A stretch of 64,000 nt of DNA from positions 5,530,001 to 5,594,000 of the forward strand of contig NZ_CP109598.1 in assembly GCF_036327775.1 (NCBI RefSeq), written 5' to 3'. Shown one piece after another: positions 1 to 8,547 of this stretch; the stretch's first letter is position 1, and the number at the start of each line of letters is the position of its first letter. Origin of the DNA: Streptomyces sp. NBC_01498 (GTDB lineage: Bacteria > Actinomycetota > Actinomycetes > Streptomycetales > Streptomycetaceae). The notes under the pieces are model-generated. The model saw only the letters and a list, made by a program, of their open reading frames with translations. It had not been told where the DNA came from and searched no databases. Both the position numbers and the translations under genes were made by a program.

Positions 1-1029
1 GCCCACCAGCCAGATCATGTACTGCGGGCTGATCACCCGGCTCGTGACGGTGAACAACAGGACGGCGGTGAACGCCGCGTCGCCCAGGTCGGCGCCCCGG
101 AGCGTGGCCGCCTTCAGCCGCCAGACCAGCAGCCAGCCGAAGGCGACCGCGCTGAGCAGCAGGGCGAGCGCGCTGACCAGGGGAACGTACGGCCCCCGGA
201 ACTCCACCGAGCCGTAGCTGAACATCACCACCCCGTCCCAGCCCAGATGCCGGGCCACATGGAAGACCAGCGCGCCCAGCGACTCCACCTCCGTGCCCCG
301 GTCGCGCTGCGCGGTGAGGAAGTCCAGCGCGCCCGGCAGGACGGCGGACAGGGCGGCGAGCAGGGCGAGCGCGGTCGCGGCGGCGGCGGACCAGGCGAGC
401 CGGGTGGCCCGGCCGCGCTCCGTACCGATCAGCAGCAGCACCGGCCACACCTTCAGCAGCGCCCCGAACCCGGCCAGCGCGCCGAGCAGTTGGGGTCTGC
501 GCAGGCCGGCGAGGAGGGCGCAGACGGCGACGGCGGTCACCATCACGTCGTACCGCGCGTACCCGGTCGGGCCGAGCACCGCCACTCCCGCCACCCACAC
601 CCAGGCACCGCGCGCGGAGTGCCCCGGCCGGCGTCCCGCGCGCAGCAGGAGCGCCAGGACCAGCGCGTCGCAGAGCAGACAGAGCGTGAAGAACGCCGGG
701 GCGTAGCCGAGGAACGGCAGCAGGGCGGGGGAGAGGATCGCGAACGCGGCGGCGGGCGGGTACTGCCAGGTGACGTCGGAGCGCGGGAAGGTCCCGGAGC
801 GCAGGACGTCGTACCAGCCCTGGTAGGTCACCGACACGTCCGGGGTGACGTCGGGGCCCGGTGCGACGAGGACACCGAGGACGACGAGCAGCAGGACCGT
901 CCTGGTGACCAGCCATACCGCGAGCGGCGCCGCGCCCGTGCCGAGCCGGTGGCCGCCCGCGTCCTCCCGGATCTCCCCGGCCTCCGTGACCGCCCCGGCG
1001 GGGGAGCGTGTCGTGTTCTCGATCGCCAT
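1..1029 (-). CDS. GT87-family membrane glycosyltransferase, 3' end outside the window
   Basis: The visible 343 codons begin at ATG 1029 and run off the window edge with no stop, so the C-terminus is missing. After a short cytoplasmic N-terminus the protein is a chain of hydrophobic segments (for example WLVTRTVLLLVVLGVLVAPG and AFFTLCLLCDALVLALLL) typical of polytopic polyprenyl-phosphate-mannose-dependent transferases (GT87, formerly DUF2029). Family members add alpha-(1,2) mannose to lipid-linked glycans on the outer face of the membrane. It is divergent from a PimB-like mannosyltransferase, and a GT87 gene (Rv2181) lies near pimB' in mycobacteria, which fits mannolipid synthesis. The exact acceptor is unknown. 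Confidence 0.8.
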   Translation of the reverse strand, partial: MAIENTTRSPAGAVTEAGEIREDAGGHRLGTGAAPLAVWLVTRTVLLLVVLGVLVAPGPDVTPDVSVTYQGWYDVLRSGTFPRSDVTWQYPPAAAFAILSPALLPFLGYAPAFFTLCLLCDALVLALLLRAGRRPGHSARGAWVWVAGVAVLGPTGYARYDVMVTAVAVCALLAGLRRPQLLGALAGFGALLKVWPVLLLIGTERGRATRLAWSAAAATALALLAALSAVLPGALDFLTAQRDRGTEVESLGALVFHVARHLGWDGVVMFSYGSVEFRGPYVPLVSALALLLSAVAFGWLLVWRLKAATLRGADLGDAAFTAVLLFTVTSRVISPQYMIWLVG

Positions 1030-1138
1030 GACTACCTGCCCGTTATGACCGGAATGTACGTACGCGTTGGCGGGGTCATCATGCGGCGGGACGGGCGCGG
1101 GAACGATGAGGCGGGGCCGTTCGGTACTGTCGGCGGCG

Positions 1139-2293
1139 ATGCACAAGACCCTGATCGTGACCAACGACTTTCCGCCCCGGCCCGGCGGCATCCAGGCGTT
1201 CCTGCACAACATGGCGCTGCGGCTGGACCCCGACCGGGTCGTCGTCTACGCCTCCACCTGGAAGCGCGGCACCGAGGGCGCGGAGGCGACGGCCGCCTTC
1301 GACGCCGAGCAGCCCTTCACGGTCGTGCGCGACCGCACGACCATGCTGCTGCCGACCCCGCGCGTCACCCGACGCGCGGTGGGACTGCTGCGCGAACACG
1401 GCTGCGAATCCGTCTGGTTCGGCGCCGCCGCGCCGCTCGGACTGATGGGCCCCGCGCTGCGCCGGGCCGGTGCCCGCCGGATCGTCGCGACCTCGCACGG
1501 CCACGAGGCGGGATGGGCACAACTGCCCGCCGCCCGGCAGCTGTTGCGCCGGATCGGCGAGGGCACCGACACGATCACCCACCTCGGCGAATACACCCGC
1601 TCCCGCATCGCCGCCGCGCTCACCCCGGAGGCGGCCGGCCGGATGGTCCAACTGCCGCCCGGCGTGGACGAGAAGACGTTCCACCCGGAGTCCGGGGGCG
1701 ACGCGGTACGCGAACGGCTCGGGCTCGCCGGACGGCCCGTCGTCGTCTGTGTCTCCCGGCTGGTGCCGCGCAAGGGACAGGACACCCTGATCCGCGCCCT
1801 GCCCGCGATCCTGGCCGAGGTGCCGGACGCGGTGCTCCTGATCGTCGGCGGCGGACCCTACGCCGGGGACCTGCGGAAACTGGCCGCCGAGACGGGCGTC
1901 GCCGACTCCGTACGCTTCACCGGCCCCGTGCCCTGGTCCGAACTGCCCGCCCACTACGGCGCGGGCGACGTCTTCGCGATGCCGTGCCGCACCCGGCGCG
2001 GCGGCCTCGACGTGGAGGGCCTGGGCATCGTCTACCTGGAGGCGTCCGCGACGGGCCTCCCGGTGGTCGCGGGCGACTCCGGCGGCGCGCCGGACGCGGT
2101 ACTGGACGGCGAGACGGGCTGGGTGGTCCCGGGCGGCCCCCCGGCCCTCGCCGCCCGCGAAACGGCGGCCCGCGTCGTGACGCTGCTCCACGACCCGGCA
2201 CTCCGCCGCCGGATGGGCACCCGCGGCCGCCAGTGGGTCGAGGACCGCTGGCGCTGGGACCTCCTGGCGACCCGACTGCGCGAGCTGCTGTAG
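1139..2293 (+). CDS. pimB: GT4 glycosyltransferase, PimB'-like phosphatidylinositol mannoside mannosyltransferase
   Basis: This 384-residue GT-B protein should transfer mannose from GDP-mannose to phosphatidyl-myo-inositol mannoside on the cytoplasmic face. The N-terminal acceptor domain starts with the glycine-rich loop PPRPGGIQAFLHNMALRL. The C-terminal donor domain carries GVDEKTFHP, SRLVPRKGQDTLIRAL and the GT4 EX7E element in DVEGLGIVYLEASATGLP. The start is ATG 1139: a TACTGT -10 box (1125-1130) lies 8 nt upstream and there is no Shine-Dalgarno sequence, so the mRNA is probably leaderless. In-frame codons back to 1067 would overlap this promoter. It is divergent from the GT87 gene. The assignment rests on motifs and neighbourhood; another mannosyl or glucosyl acceptor is possible. 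Confidence 0.82.
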   Translation: MHKTLIVTNDFPPRPGGIQAFLHNMALRLDPDRVVVYASTWKRGTEGAEATAAFDAEQPFTVVRDRTTMLLPTPRVTRRAVGLLREHGCESVWFGAAAPLGLMGPALRRAGARRIVATSHGHEAGWAQLPAARQLLRRIGEGTDTITHLGEYTRSRIAAALTPEAAGRMVQLPPGVDEKTFHPESGGDAVRERLGLAGRPVVVCVSRLVPRKGQDTLIRALPAILAEVPDAVLLIVGGGPYAGDLRKLAAETGVADSVRFTGPVPWSELPAHYGAGDVFAMPCRTRRGGLDVEGLGIVYLEASATGLPVVAGDSGGAPDAVLDGETGWVVPGGPPALAARETAARVVTLLHDPALRRRMGTRGRQWVEDRWRWDLLATRLRELL

Positions 2294-3011
2294 GGCCCGT
2301 CGGGTGGACGCGGCGAGGCGCGTGCTCCCTGGCACGGACGCTGTCCACCAGGCCCCGGAGGGGGCGCGGGAGGTGCCTCTTCGCTGTCGTCGGCCGGGAC
2401 GGATCCGCCGGGCCTCGCCCCTCGGCGCCGCGATCGCGCACGCACCGACGTGACATCAGCCGCTGCGGCGGGGCTCGCCTGATCCGGCCTGATCCGCACG
2501 ACGGGCCCCGGGCGCGGCGGTCGGTGCGTGCGCTCTCCCCGGGCCCCGCGTTGCCGAGTCGGCCGCGTACGGCGACGGGGCATCGACCACGCCGATCCTC
2601 GCGCGCTGCGAGCGCACGCCTCGGCGGGGGCATCGACCGCTCCGCGACGGTGACGCGCCCGCTCTGCGGGCGGGTCGGCGGCGGCGTCGGTCACGGCTGC
2701 GCCAGGCCGCGCCCTGCCCGTCCCACCGGGCGGGGCCCGTCACGGGCTTCGTCCTGCCGCTACCGGGTGGCGCAACGCTCGGCGGGGGTGTCCGTGGCGC
2801 GCGGCGGTCGGCCGGGCTGCCCTGCACGCCGACCACCCGCGTCGCGCCGTACCGGTGCCGCCCGTCCCGACCGGTCGGCAGCCGGCCCCGGAAGGCCCGC
2901 CCCTCGCGCCCCGGAGGCCCGAGCGGGGAGCCTCCCGGACGGCAGGCCGTGCCGGTGCTGCGCCCCGTGCCGGTGCTGCGCCCCGTGCCGGTGCTGCGCC
3001 CCGTGCCGGTG
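2294..3011. other. 718-bp gap between convergent genes, no gene supported
   Basis: The gap lies between the stop of the pimB-like gene and the stop of the acyl-CoA ligase. Open frames exist on both strands but none has a ribosome site, a recognisable motif or coherent composition; all overlap better genes or are Arg/Pro/Gly-rich shadows. It contains a 7-bp hairpin with a 3-nt loop at 2656-2672 that could act as a terminator, repeated GGGGCATCGACC-like words near 2577 and 2628, and the 18-bp tandem array at its right end. A decayed gene cannot be excluded. Confidence 0.5.
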
Positions 3012-3022
3012 CTACGCCCCGT
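2951..3022. repeat. Four tandem copies of an 18-bp unit spanning a stop codon
   Basis: The unit GCCGGTGCTGCGCCCCGT occurs four times head to tail (2951-2968, 2969-2986, 2987-3004, 3005-3022). The first three are identical; the fourth has one G-to-A change (GCTACG for GCTGCG). Read on the minus strand, that change is the TAG stop of the acyl-CoA ligase; the other copies read CAG at the same place and stay open in that frame. Confidence 0.95.
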
Positions 3023-4820
3023 ACAGCGCCTCGATCTCGTCCGCGAAGTCCTTCGCCACCACGCCGCGCTTCAGCTTCAGCGACGGGGTGATGTGGCCCG
3101 CGTCCTCCGTGAACTGGGCCTCCAGGACGCGGAACTTGCGGACCGACTCCGCCTTCGAGACCGCCGCGTTGCCGTCGTCCACCGCCTGCTGCACCGCCGC
3201 CAGCAGTTCCGGGTCGTCGCGCAGCGACGCCGCCGTCGAGCCCGGCGGTTTGCCGTGCTCCCGCGCCCAGCGGACCAGGAACTCCTCGTCCAGCGTCACC
3301 AGCGCGCCCACGAACGGGCGCCCGTCGCCGACCACCATGCACTCCGCGACCAGCGCGTGCGCGCGGATACGGTCCTCGATCACGGCCGGCGCCACGTTCT
3401 TGCCGCCCGCCGTCACCAGGATCTCCTTCTTGCGGCCGGTGATCGCGAGATACCCGTCCTCGTCCAGCGTGCCGATGTCACCCGTGTGGAACCAGCCGTC
3501 GGCCAGCGCCTCCGCCGTCGCCGCCTCGTTGTTCCAGTAGCCCGTGAACACGTGCTCGCCGTGCAGCAGCACCTCGCCGTCGTCCGCGATACGGATCACC
3601 GAGCCCGGCAGCGGCTGCCCCACCGTGCCGATCTTCTGCCGGTCCCACGGGTTGAACGCGGTCGCCGCGCACGTCTCCGTCAGGCCGTACCCCTCCAGCA
3701 CCGTGAACCCGATGCCCCGGAAGAAGTGACCCAGCCGTTCGCCCAGCGGCGCGCCGCCGGAGATCGCGTACTCGCCCCGCCCGCCGAGGACCGCCCGCAG
3801 CTTGCGGTAGACGAGCAGGTCGAACACCGTGTGCCGGACACGCAGCCCCAGCGACGGCCGCTGCCCGCCGCCCAGCGCCCGGCTGTAGTCGATCGCCGTC
3901 GCCGCCGCCCGGTCGAAGATCGCGCCCTTGCCGTCCGCCTGGGCCTTGGCGCGCGCCGAGTTGTAGACCTTCTCGAAGACCCGTGGCACCCCGAGGATCA
4001 GCGTCGGCCGGAACGCGGCCAGCTCCTCGGTCAGATTCCGGATGTCCGGTACGCAGCCGAGTCTGATCGGCGCCATCACGGAAGCGACCTCGACCAGCCG
4101 CCCGAAGACGTGCGCCGCCGGCAGGAACAGCAGGACCGAACACTCACCCGTGCGGAACAGCGGCCTCAGCCGCTCCACCACGTTGCCGCACTCCGCGAAG
4201 AACGCGCGGTGCGTCAGCACACAGCCCTTGGGCCGCCCCGTGGTCCCCGACGTGTAGACGATCGTCGCCGGATCGTCCGCCTTCGCCGTGGCGCCGCGCT
4301 TGTCCACCACCGCCTCGGGGACCTCCGCGCCCGCCGAGACCAGCTCCGCCACACAGCCCGGCTCCGCGTCCCGGTCGAGCTGCCAGACGTGCCGCAGTCC
4401 CGTCAGCCCCACCGAGACGGACCGCACCGTCGCCGCGTGCGCGTCCGTCTCCACGATCACGGCGACGCTGCCCGAGTCACCGAGGATCCACTGCACCTGC
4501 TCGGCCGAACTGGTCTCGTACACCGGTACGGTGACGGCCCCCGCGCTCCAGATCGCGAAGTCGAACAGCACCCACTCGTACCGGGTGCGCGACATCAGGG
4601 CGACGCGCTCGCCCGGTCTGATCCCGGACGCGATCAGCCCCTTGGCCACCGCCCGCACCTCGGCGAGGAACTGGACGGCGGTGACATCCGTCCACACCCC
4701 GTCGACCTTGCGGCCGAGGACCGCGACCTCGGGGTGCTGAGCCGCGTTGCGGCCGATGAGATCCGTCAGATTGCCGTCGGAGGGGACCTCGTACAGGGCC
4801 GGAAGGCTGAACTCGCGCAA
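3012..4820 (-). CDS. Long-chain fatty acid-CoA ligase (AMP-binding, FadD15-like)
   Basis: This 602-residue enzyme activates fatty acids to acyl-CoA through an acyl-adenylate. The AMP-binding signature YTSGTTGRPKG lies near residue 187, GYGLTETCA near 377, the hinge TGDIGTLDEDGY near 447 and the C-terminal catalytic-lysine motif GRKKEILVTAGGKNVAP near 463, all in family order and spacing. The start is TTG 4820, supported by GAGGAG (4829-4834) about 8 nt upstream; the open frame continues to 6398 but that part is a shadow of other genes. The TAG stop falls inside the fourth copy of an 18-bp tandem repeat, so the C-terminus may vary between strains. In M. tuberculosis fadD15 (Rv2187) sits next to pimB', as here. 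Confidence 0.92.
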   Translation of the reverse strand: MREFSLPALYEVPSDGNLTDLIGRNAAQHPEVAVLGRKVDGVWTDVTAVQFLAEVRAVAKGLIASGIRPGERVALMSRTRYEWVLFDFAIWSAGAVTVPVYETSSAEQVQWILGDSGSVAVIVETDAHAATVRSVSVGLTGLRHVWQLDRDAEPGCVAELVSAGAEVPEAVVDKRGATAKADDPATIVYTSGTTGRPKGCVLTHRAFFAECGNVVERLRPLFRTGECSVLLFLPAAHVFGRLVEVASVMAPIRLGCVPDIRNLTEELAAFRPTLILGVPRVFEKVYNSARAKAQADGKGAIFDRAAATAIDYSRALGGGQRPSLGLRVRHTVFDLLVYRKLRAVLGGRGEYAISGGAPLGERLGHFFRGIGFTVLEGYGLTETCAATAFNPWDRQKIGTVGQPLPGSVIRIADDGEVLLHGEHVFTGYWNNEAATAEALADGWFHTGDIGTLDEDGYLAITGRKKEILVTAGGKNVAPAVIEDRIRAHALVAECMVVGDGRPFVGALVTLDEEFLVRWAREHGKPPGSTAASLRDDPELLAAVQQAVDDGNAAVSKAESVRKFRVLEAQFTEDAGHITPSLKLKRGVVAKDFADEIEALYGA

Positions 4821-5099
4821 GACTGCTGCTCCTCGTCGGGCGCCGGGTGACACCACACTGTGCCGAACCGGCTGCGATCCACATCGGGCAGGTGCTCTCG
4901 GGGGTGAGCACGACGGGACTGCCCGGACGTTACCCACCGGTACTCGGTTCCGGATAGAGGGCCCCGGCCAGATGTTCCCCGCGTCACACGTTTTTGACGG
5001 TCCTTCGCGCACAGTAGTCCACAGGCGTGCGGACGTGTGAGTAACCGCAGGTCCGGACCCCTCTACACAGGAGAAGGGCGGCGTTCTAGGGTGAGCGGT

Positions 5100-6014
5100 A
5101 TGCGCGGTGGCGGCAACAGCGGCGGAAGCGACGTACCTGACGCGAGCGACGGACGCGTCACGAGCGGCGGGCGGGACGGCGGCGGCGGGCAGGGCGCGAC
5201 GAGCGGTCCCGGCGCTCCCCGTACGAGCGCCGCCGACCCCGTACGCACCCGCGTCCACGTCGTCAGCGACGTCCACGGCAACGCCCGCGACCTCGCCACC
5301 GCCGGAGAAGGCGCCGACGCCCTGATCTGCCTCGGCGACCTCGTCCTCTTCCTCGACTACGCCGACCACTCGCGCGGTATCTTCCCCGACCTCTTCGGCG
5401 AGGAGAACGCCGACCGCCTCGTCGCCCTGCGCACCGCCCGCCGCTTCGACGAGGCCCGCGACCTCGGCCGCCGCCTCTGGGCCGGGCTGGACACCGACCG
5501 CGACACCGCCATCGAGTCGGCGGTCCGCCGCCAGTACGCCGCGCTGTTCGCCGTCTTCCCCACCCCGACCTACGCCACCTACGGCAACGTGGACATCCCC
5601 GCCCTCTGGCCGGAGTTCGCCGGGCCCGGCACGACCGTCCTCGACGGCGAGCGGGTCGAGATCGGCGGGCGCGTCTTCGGATTCGTCGGCGGCGGCCTGC
5701 GCACCCCCATGCGCACCCCCTACGAGATCTCCGACGAGGAGTACGCGGCCAAGGTCGAGCGGCTCGGCGACGTCGACGTCCTCTGCTCGCACATCCCGCC
5801 CGACGTGCCCGAGTTGACGTACGACACCGTCGCCCGCCGCTTCGAACGCGGCAGCCGCGCGCTGCTGGACGCCGTCCACCGTACGAAACCCCGGTACGCG
5901 CTCTTCGGCCATGTCCACCAGCCGCTCGCCCCCCGGATGCGCGTCGGCTCCACGGAGTGCGTGAACGTCGGCCACTTCGCGTCCACCGGACGGCCCTGGG
6001 CCATGGAATGGTGA
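5100..6014 (+). CDS. Metallophosphoesterase
   Basis: The 304-residue product has the calcineurin-like metallophosphoesterase motifs in order: DVHG (VVSDVHGNARDL), GDL (CLGDLVLFLDY), GNVD, H in CSHIPPDVPE and GHVH (LFGHVHQPLAP). These bind two metal ions for phosphoester hydrolysis; the substrate is unknown. I chose ATG 5100 because TAGGGT (5087-5092) lies 7 nt before it, a leaderless arrangement; GTG 5091 is the alternative and would lie inside that promoter. The first 60 or so residues are Gly/Ser/Arg/Asp-rich and probably disordered. The gene is divergent from the acyl-CoA ligase across about 280 bp. Confidence 0.87.
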   Translation: MRGGGNSGGSDVPDASDGRVTSGGRDGGGGQGATSGPGAPRTSAADPVRTRVHVVSDVHGNARDLATAGEGADALICLGDLVLFLDYADHSRGIFPDLFGEENADRLVALRTARRFDEARDLGRRLWAGLDTDRDTAIESAVRRQYAALFAVFPTPTYATYGNVDIPALWPEFAGPGTTVLDGERVEIGGRVFGFVGGGLRTPMRTPYEISDEEYAAKVERLGDVDVLCSHIPPDVPELTYDTVARRFERGSRALLDAVHRTKPRYALFGHVHQPLAPRMRVGSTECVNVGHFASTGRPWAMEW

Positions 6015-6113
6015 CCGGCGCGCACGCGATAGCCTGCACGCTGCACGGCCGGTACCGGTAAGCGTGACCGTCGCCCCGTCGCACCGGGGAGACACCAGTG
6101 GAGGAGCACGTCG

Positions 6114-6599
6114 ATGGCGGAACACACCAAGTCGAGCATCACGATCGAGGCGGCGCCCGCCGACGTGATGGGCGTGATCGCCGACTTCGCCCGCTATCCC
6201 GAGTGGACCGGCGAGGTCAAGGAGGCCCAGGTGCTCTCCACCGACGCCCAGGGCCGCGCCGAGCAGGTCAGGCTGGTCCTGGACGCGGGCGCGATCAAGG
6301 ACGACCACACCCTCGCGTACACCTGGACCGGCGGTGACGAGGTCAGCTGGACGCTGGTCAAGTCCCAGATGCTGCGGTCGCTCGACGGTTCCTACCACCT
6401 GGCCCCGGCCGCCGGCGGCGCCCGCACCGAGGTCACCTACCGGCTGACCGTCGACGTCAAGATCCCCATGCTCGGCATGATCAAGCGCAAGGCCGAGAAG
6501 GTCATCATCGACCGCGCCCTGGCCGGTCTGAAGAAGCGCGTCGAGAGCGCCCCCGGAACCGCCGGGACCGCCGGAGCCGCCGAGACGCCCACCGTCTGA
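6114..6599 (+). CDS. SRPBCC (START-like) family protein
   Basis: The 161-residue protein resembles the cyclase/dehydrase or coenzyme Q-binding group of the SRPBCC superfamily, a helix-grip fold that binds a hydrophobic ligand. Recognisable parts are the N-terminal strand ITIEAAPADVMGVIADFARY and the C-terminal helix around KAEKVIIDRALAGLKKRVE. The start ATG 6114 follows GGAGGA with good spacing. Its TGA overlaps the ATG of the ArsA-like ATPase (TGATG), so the two are translationally coupled; the same pair is, from memory, adjacent in mycobacteria (Rv2185c-Rv2184c). The last 20 residues are Ala/Gly/Thr-rich. The ligand is unknown; it is unlikely to be a polyketide cyclase because no biosynthetic cluster surrounds it. 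Confidence 0.8.
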   Translation: MAEHTKSSITIEAAPADVMGVIADFARYPEWTGEVKEAQVLSTDAQGRAEQVRLVLDAGAIKDDHTLAYTWTGGDEVSWTLVKSQMLRSLDGSYHLAPAAGGARTEVTYRLTVDVKIPMLGMIKRKAEKVIIDRALAGLKKRVESAPGTAGTAGAAETPTV

Positions 6600-7834
6600 T
6601 GCCGCCGAGCAGGGCGCGCACGGCGGGGCTCCCGCGTACGGTCCTGGTCACCGGACCCGGCGGCGCGGGCCGTACCACCGTCGCGGCGGCGACCGCCCTG
6701 GCCGCCGCCCGGCGCGGGGGCCGCACGCTGCTGCTCTCGGCCGACCCGGCGGGCCCCGGCGCCGTCCTCGGCGTCACGGTCCCCGTCGCCGTCGAACCGG
6801 CCGAGGCCGCCCCCGGCCTCTGGGCCGCGCGCGTCGACCCCGCCGACTACGTCCGCGCCGAGTTCCTCACCCTCCAGGAACGCGCCGCCACCGCCCTCGA
6901 CATGCTCGGTGCCCGCCGGCTCGACGGCGAGGAACTGACCGAGCTGCCCGGCAGCGACCAGTTCGCCCTGCTCCAGGCACTGCGCCGGGCCTCGGCCGGT
7001 GACTGGGACACGCTCGTCGTGGACCTGCCGCCGCTGCGCGACGCCCTCTCCGTGCTCGCCCTGCCCGAACGCCTCCGCCGGCTGCTGGCGCGTCTCCTGC
7101 CCGCCGAACGGCAGGCCGCGCGGGCGCTGCGCCCGATGATGGCGCAGCTGGCCGGCGTGCCGATGCCCGCGGGCTGGCTGTACGGCGCCGCCGCCCGCCG
7201 GGACGAGGAACTGGCCGCCGTCCAGGCACTGATCGGGGCCCCCGGCACGACCGTACGGCTGGTCGCCGAGCCCGGCCCGGCCGCCGGGGACGCGCTGCGC
7301 CGGGCACGTGACGGGATCGGCCTGTACGGGCTGCGGGTGGACGCCCTCGTGGCGAACAAGGTGCTGCCGACCGAGTCGTCCGACGTCTGGCTCGCGACCC
7401 TCGCCGCCCAGCAGCAGAAGTGTCTGGACGAGTGGGGCGCGGAGTACGGCCCCGCGTGGCCGCTGCGGCCGGTGCGGCATCTCGGCCGCGATCCGCGCGG
7501 GCCGCACGACCTCGCCGATCTCGCCCCGGACCTCGTCCCGGATCCCGCCGGGGAGCCGGGCACGGCCGTGAGCGCCGACCCGTGGTGGGTGGAGGACCGG
7601 CGCGAGGAGGACGGTCTGCTGGTGTGGGCCCTGCCGCTGCCCGGCGCCGTGAAGGCGGACGTCGGCCTGGTGCGGCGGGGCGACGAACTCCTGCTGACCG
7701 TGGGCCCGTTCCACCGCATCCTGCCCCTCCCCGGGGCCCTGCGCCGCTGCACCGTCACGGGCGCCGCGCTCACCGAGGGTGTCCTGAAGGTCCGGTTCAC
7801 GCCGGAGCCGGGGCTCTGGCCGCGCACTCCCTGA
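6599..7834 (+). CDS. ArsA/Get3-like ATPase with an atypical P-loop
   Basis: The 411-residue protein has the layout of anion-transporting or tail-anchored-protein-targeting ATPases: an N-terminal nucleotide-binding loop, a switch-like DTLVVDLPPLRDAL segment near residue 138, and a C-terminal beta-rich part (ADVGLVRRGDELLLTVGPF) like the ArsA/HSP20-like domain of actinobacterial members. The loop reads GPGGAGRTT near residue 20, where ArsA proteins have GKGGVGKTT, so both lysines are replaced. The ATG overlaps the stop of the SRPBCC gene by one base. The family link is inferred from architecture; no arsenite ligands are apparent and an arsenical role is unlikely. Confidence 0.75.
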   Translation: MPPSRARTAGLPRTVLVTGPGGAGRTTVAAATALAAARRGGRTLLLSADPAGPGAVLGVTVPVAVEPAEAAPGLWAARVDPADYVRAEFLTLQERAATALDMLGARRLDGEELTELPGSDQFALLQALRRASAGDWDTLVVDLPPLRDALSVLALPERLRRLLARLLPAERQAARALRPMMAQLAGVPMPAGWLYGAAARRDEELAAVQALIGAPGTTVRLVAEPGPAAGDALRRARDGIGLYGLRVDALVANKVLPTESSDVWLATLAAQQQKCLDEWGAEYGPAWPLRPVRHLGRDPRGPHDLADLAPDLVPDPAGEPGTAVSADPWWVEDRREEDGLLVWALPLPGAVKADVGLVRRGDELLLTVGPFHRILPLPGALRRCTVTGAALTEGVLKVRFTPEPGLWPRTP

Positions 7835-7920
7835 ATGTCCCGCCCCGGTTCAGGTACCGTCGAAGGTACGAGCCTCCGCTCCGCCCCGGACGAGGCACCC
7901 TGTCCCAGCGGGAGTACCCC

Positions 7921-8481
7921 ATGAGCGATGCCACCGAGCGTCCCGCGGCCGACCCGGACGCCTGGGCCACGGCCTGCGCCGAGGACCTGGCCGCCGAGAA
8001 GGCCCGTCGCCGCTCCGTCCACGGGACACCGCCCGGCTCCGCCTCCGAGGAACTGCTCCGCTTCGTGGACGCCGTCGCCGACAAGGTGTCCTCCCTCCAG
8101 AGCCCGCTGCTCGGCATGGCCGCCCAGGGCGCGGTCCAGCAGTTCATCAACCAGGCCAGGTCCGCCGTCGAGCCGGTCATCGAGCGCAACCCCGGCATCT
8201 TCGACCACCTCGCCGCGGCCGGAAACGAACTGCTCGCCGCCTACCGCTCCGCCGTCGAGGGCGACGAGCGCCGCTGGACCCGGGGACCGGACGAGGCACC
8301 GGACATCCGGCTGAAGAAGCCGGACGGCGGGACGGACGGCAAACCGGACGGCGCGGCGGAGCGGAAGACCGACGGCGGGACGGAGCGGAAGACCGACGGG
8401 AAGCCGGACGGGAAGACCGACGGCCCCTCCGACGGGCGCGACGACGGCCCCGCCTCCGGTACCCACATCGACCTCGACTGA
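7921..8481 (+). CDS. DUF5304-like protein upstream of glucokinase (SCO2127-like)
   Basis: The 186-residue product starts at ATG 7921 after CGGGAG. Residues 1-125 look folded and helical, with EELLRFVDAVADKVSSLQ and GAVQQFINQARSAVEPV. Residues 135-180 are a repetitive hydrophilic tail of DGKPDG, ERKTDGG and DGKTDG units. No catalytic motif is visible. The gene directly precedes glkA by 66 bp; from memory, the S. coelicolor counterpart (SCO2127) has been linked to glucose uptake and glucokinase activity in studies of carbon catabolite repression. That role is taken from the literature and is not visible in the sequence. Confidence 0.8.
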   Translation: MSDATERPAADPDAWATACAEDLAAEKARRRSVHGTPPGSASEELLRFVDAVADKVSSLQSPLLGMAAQGAVQQFINQARSAVEPVIERNPGIFDHLAAAGNELLAAYRSAVEGDERRWTRGPDEAPDIRLKKPDGGTDGKPDGAAERKTDGGTERKTDGKPDGKTDGPSDGRDDGPASGTHIDLD

Positions 8482-8547
8482 CCAGCGACACGCCCGCCCT
8501 CGGGTACGGTTGGGCCCAGCGGGGCTCGACCGAAAACTGAGGGACAC

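Noticed and set aside
2951..3022. CRISPR array
   Set aside because: Tandem 18-bp units have no spacers and no cas genes are present in the window.
2949..4850. Long plus-strand open frame of 633 codons antisense to the acyl-CoA ligase
   Set aside because: It is Arg/His/Pro-rich shadow sequence caused by high third-position GC; the minus strand has all ligase motifs in order.
6114..6599. Polyketide cyclase
   Set aside because: The SRPBCC fold is shared, but no polyketide genes are nearby and the gene is coupled to a conserved ATPase.
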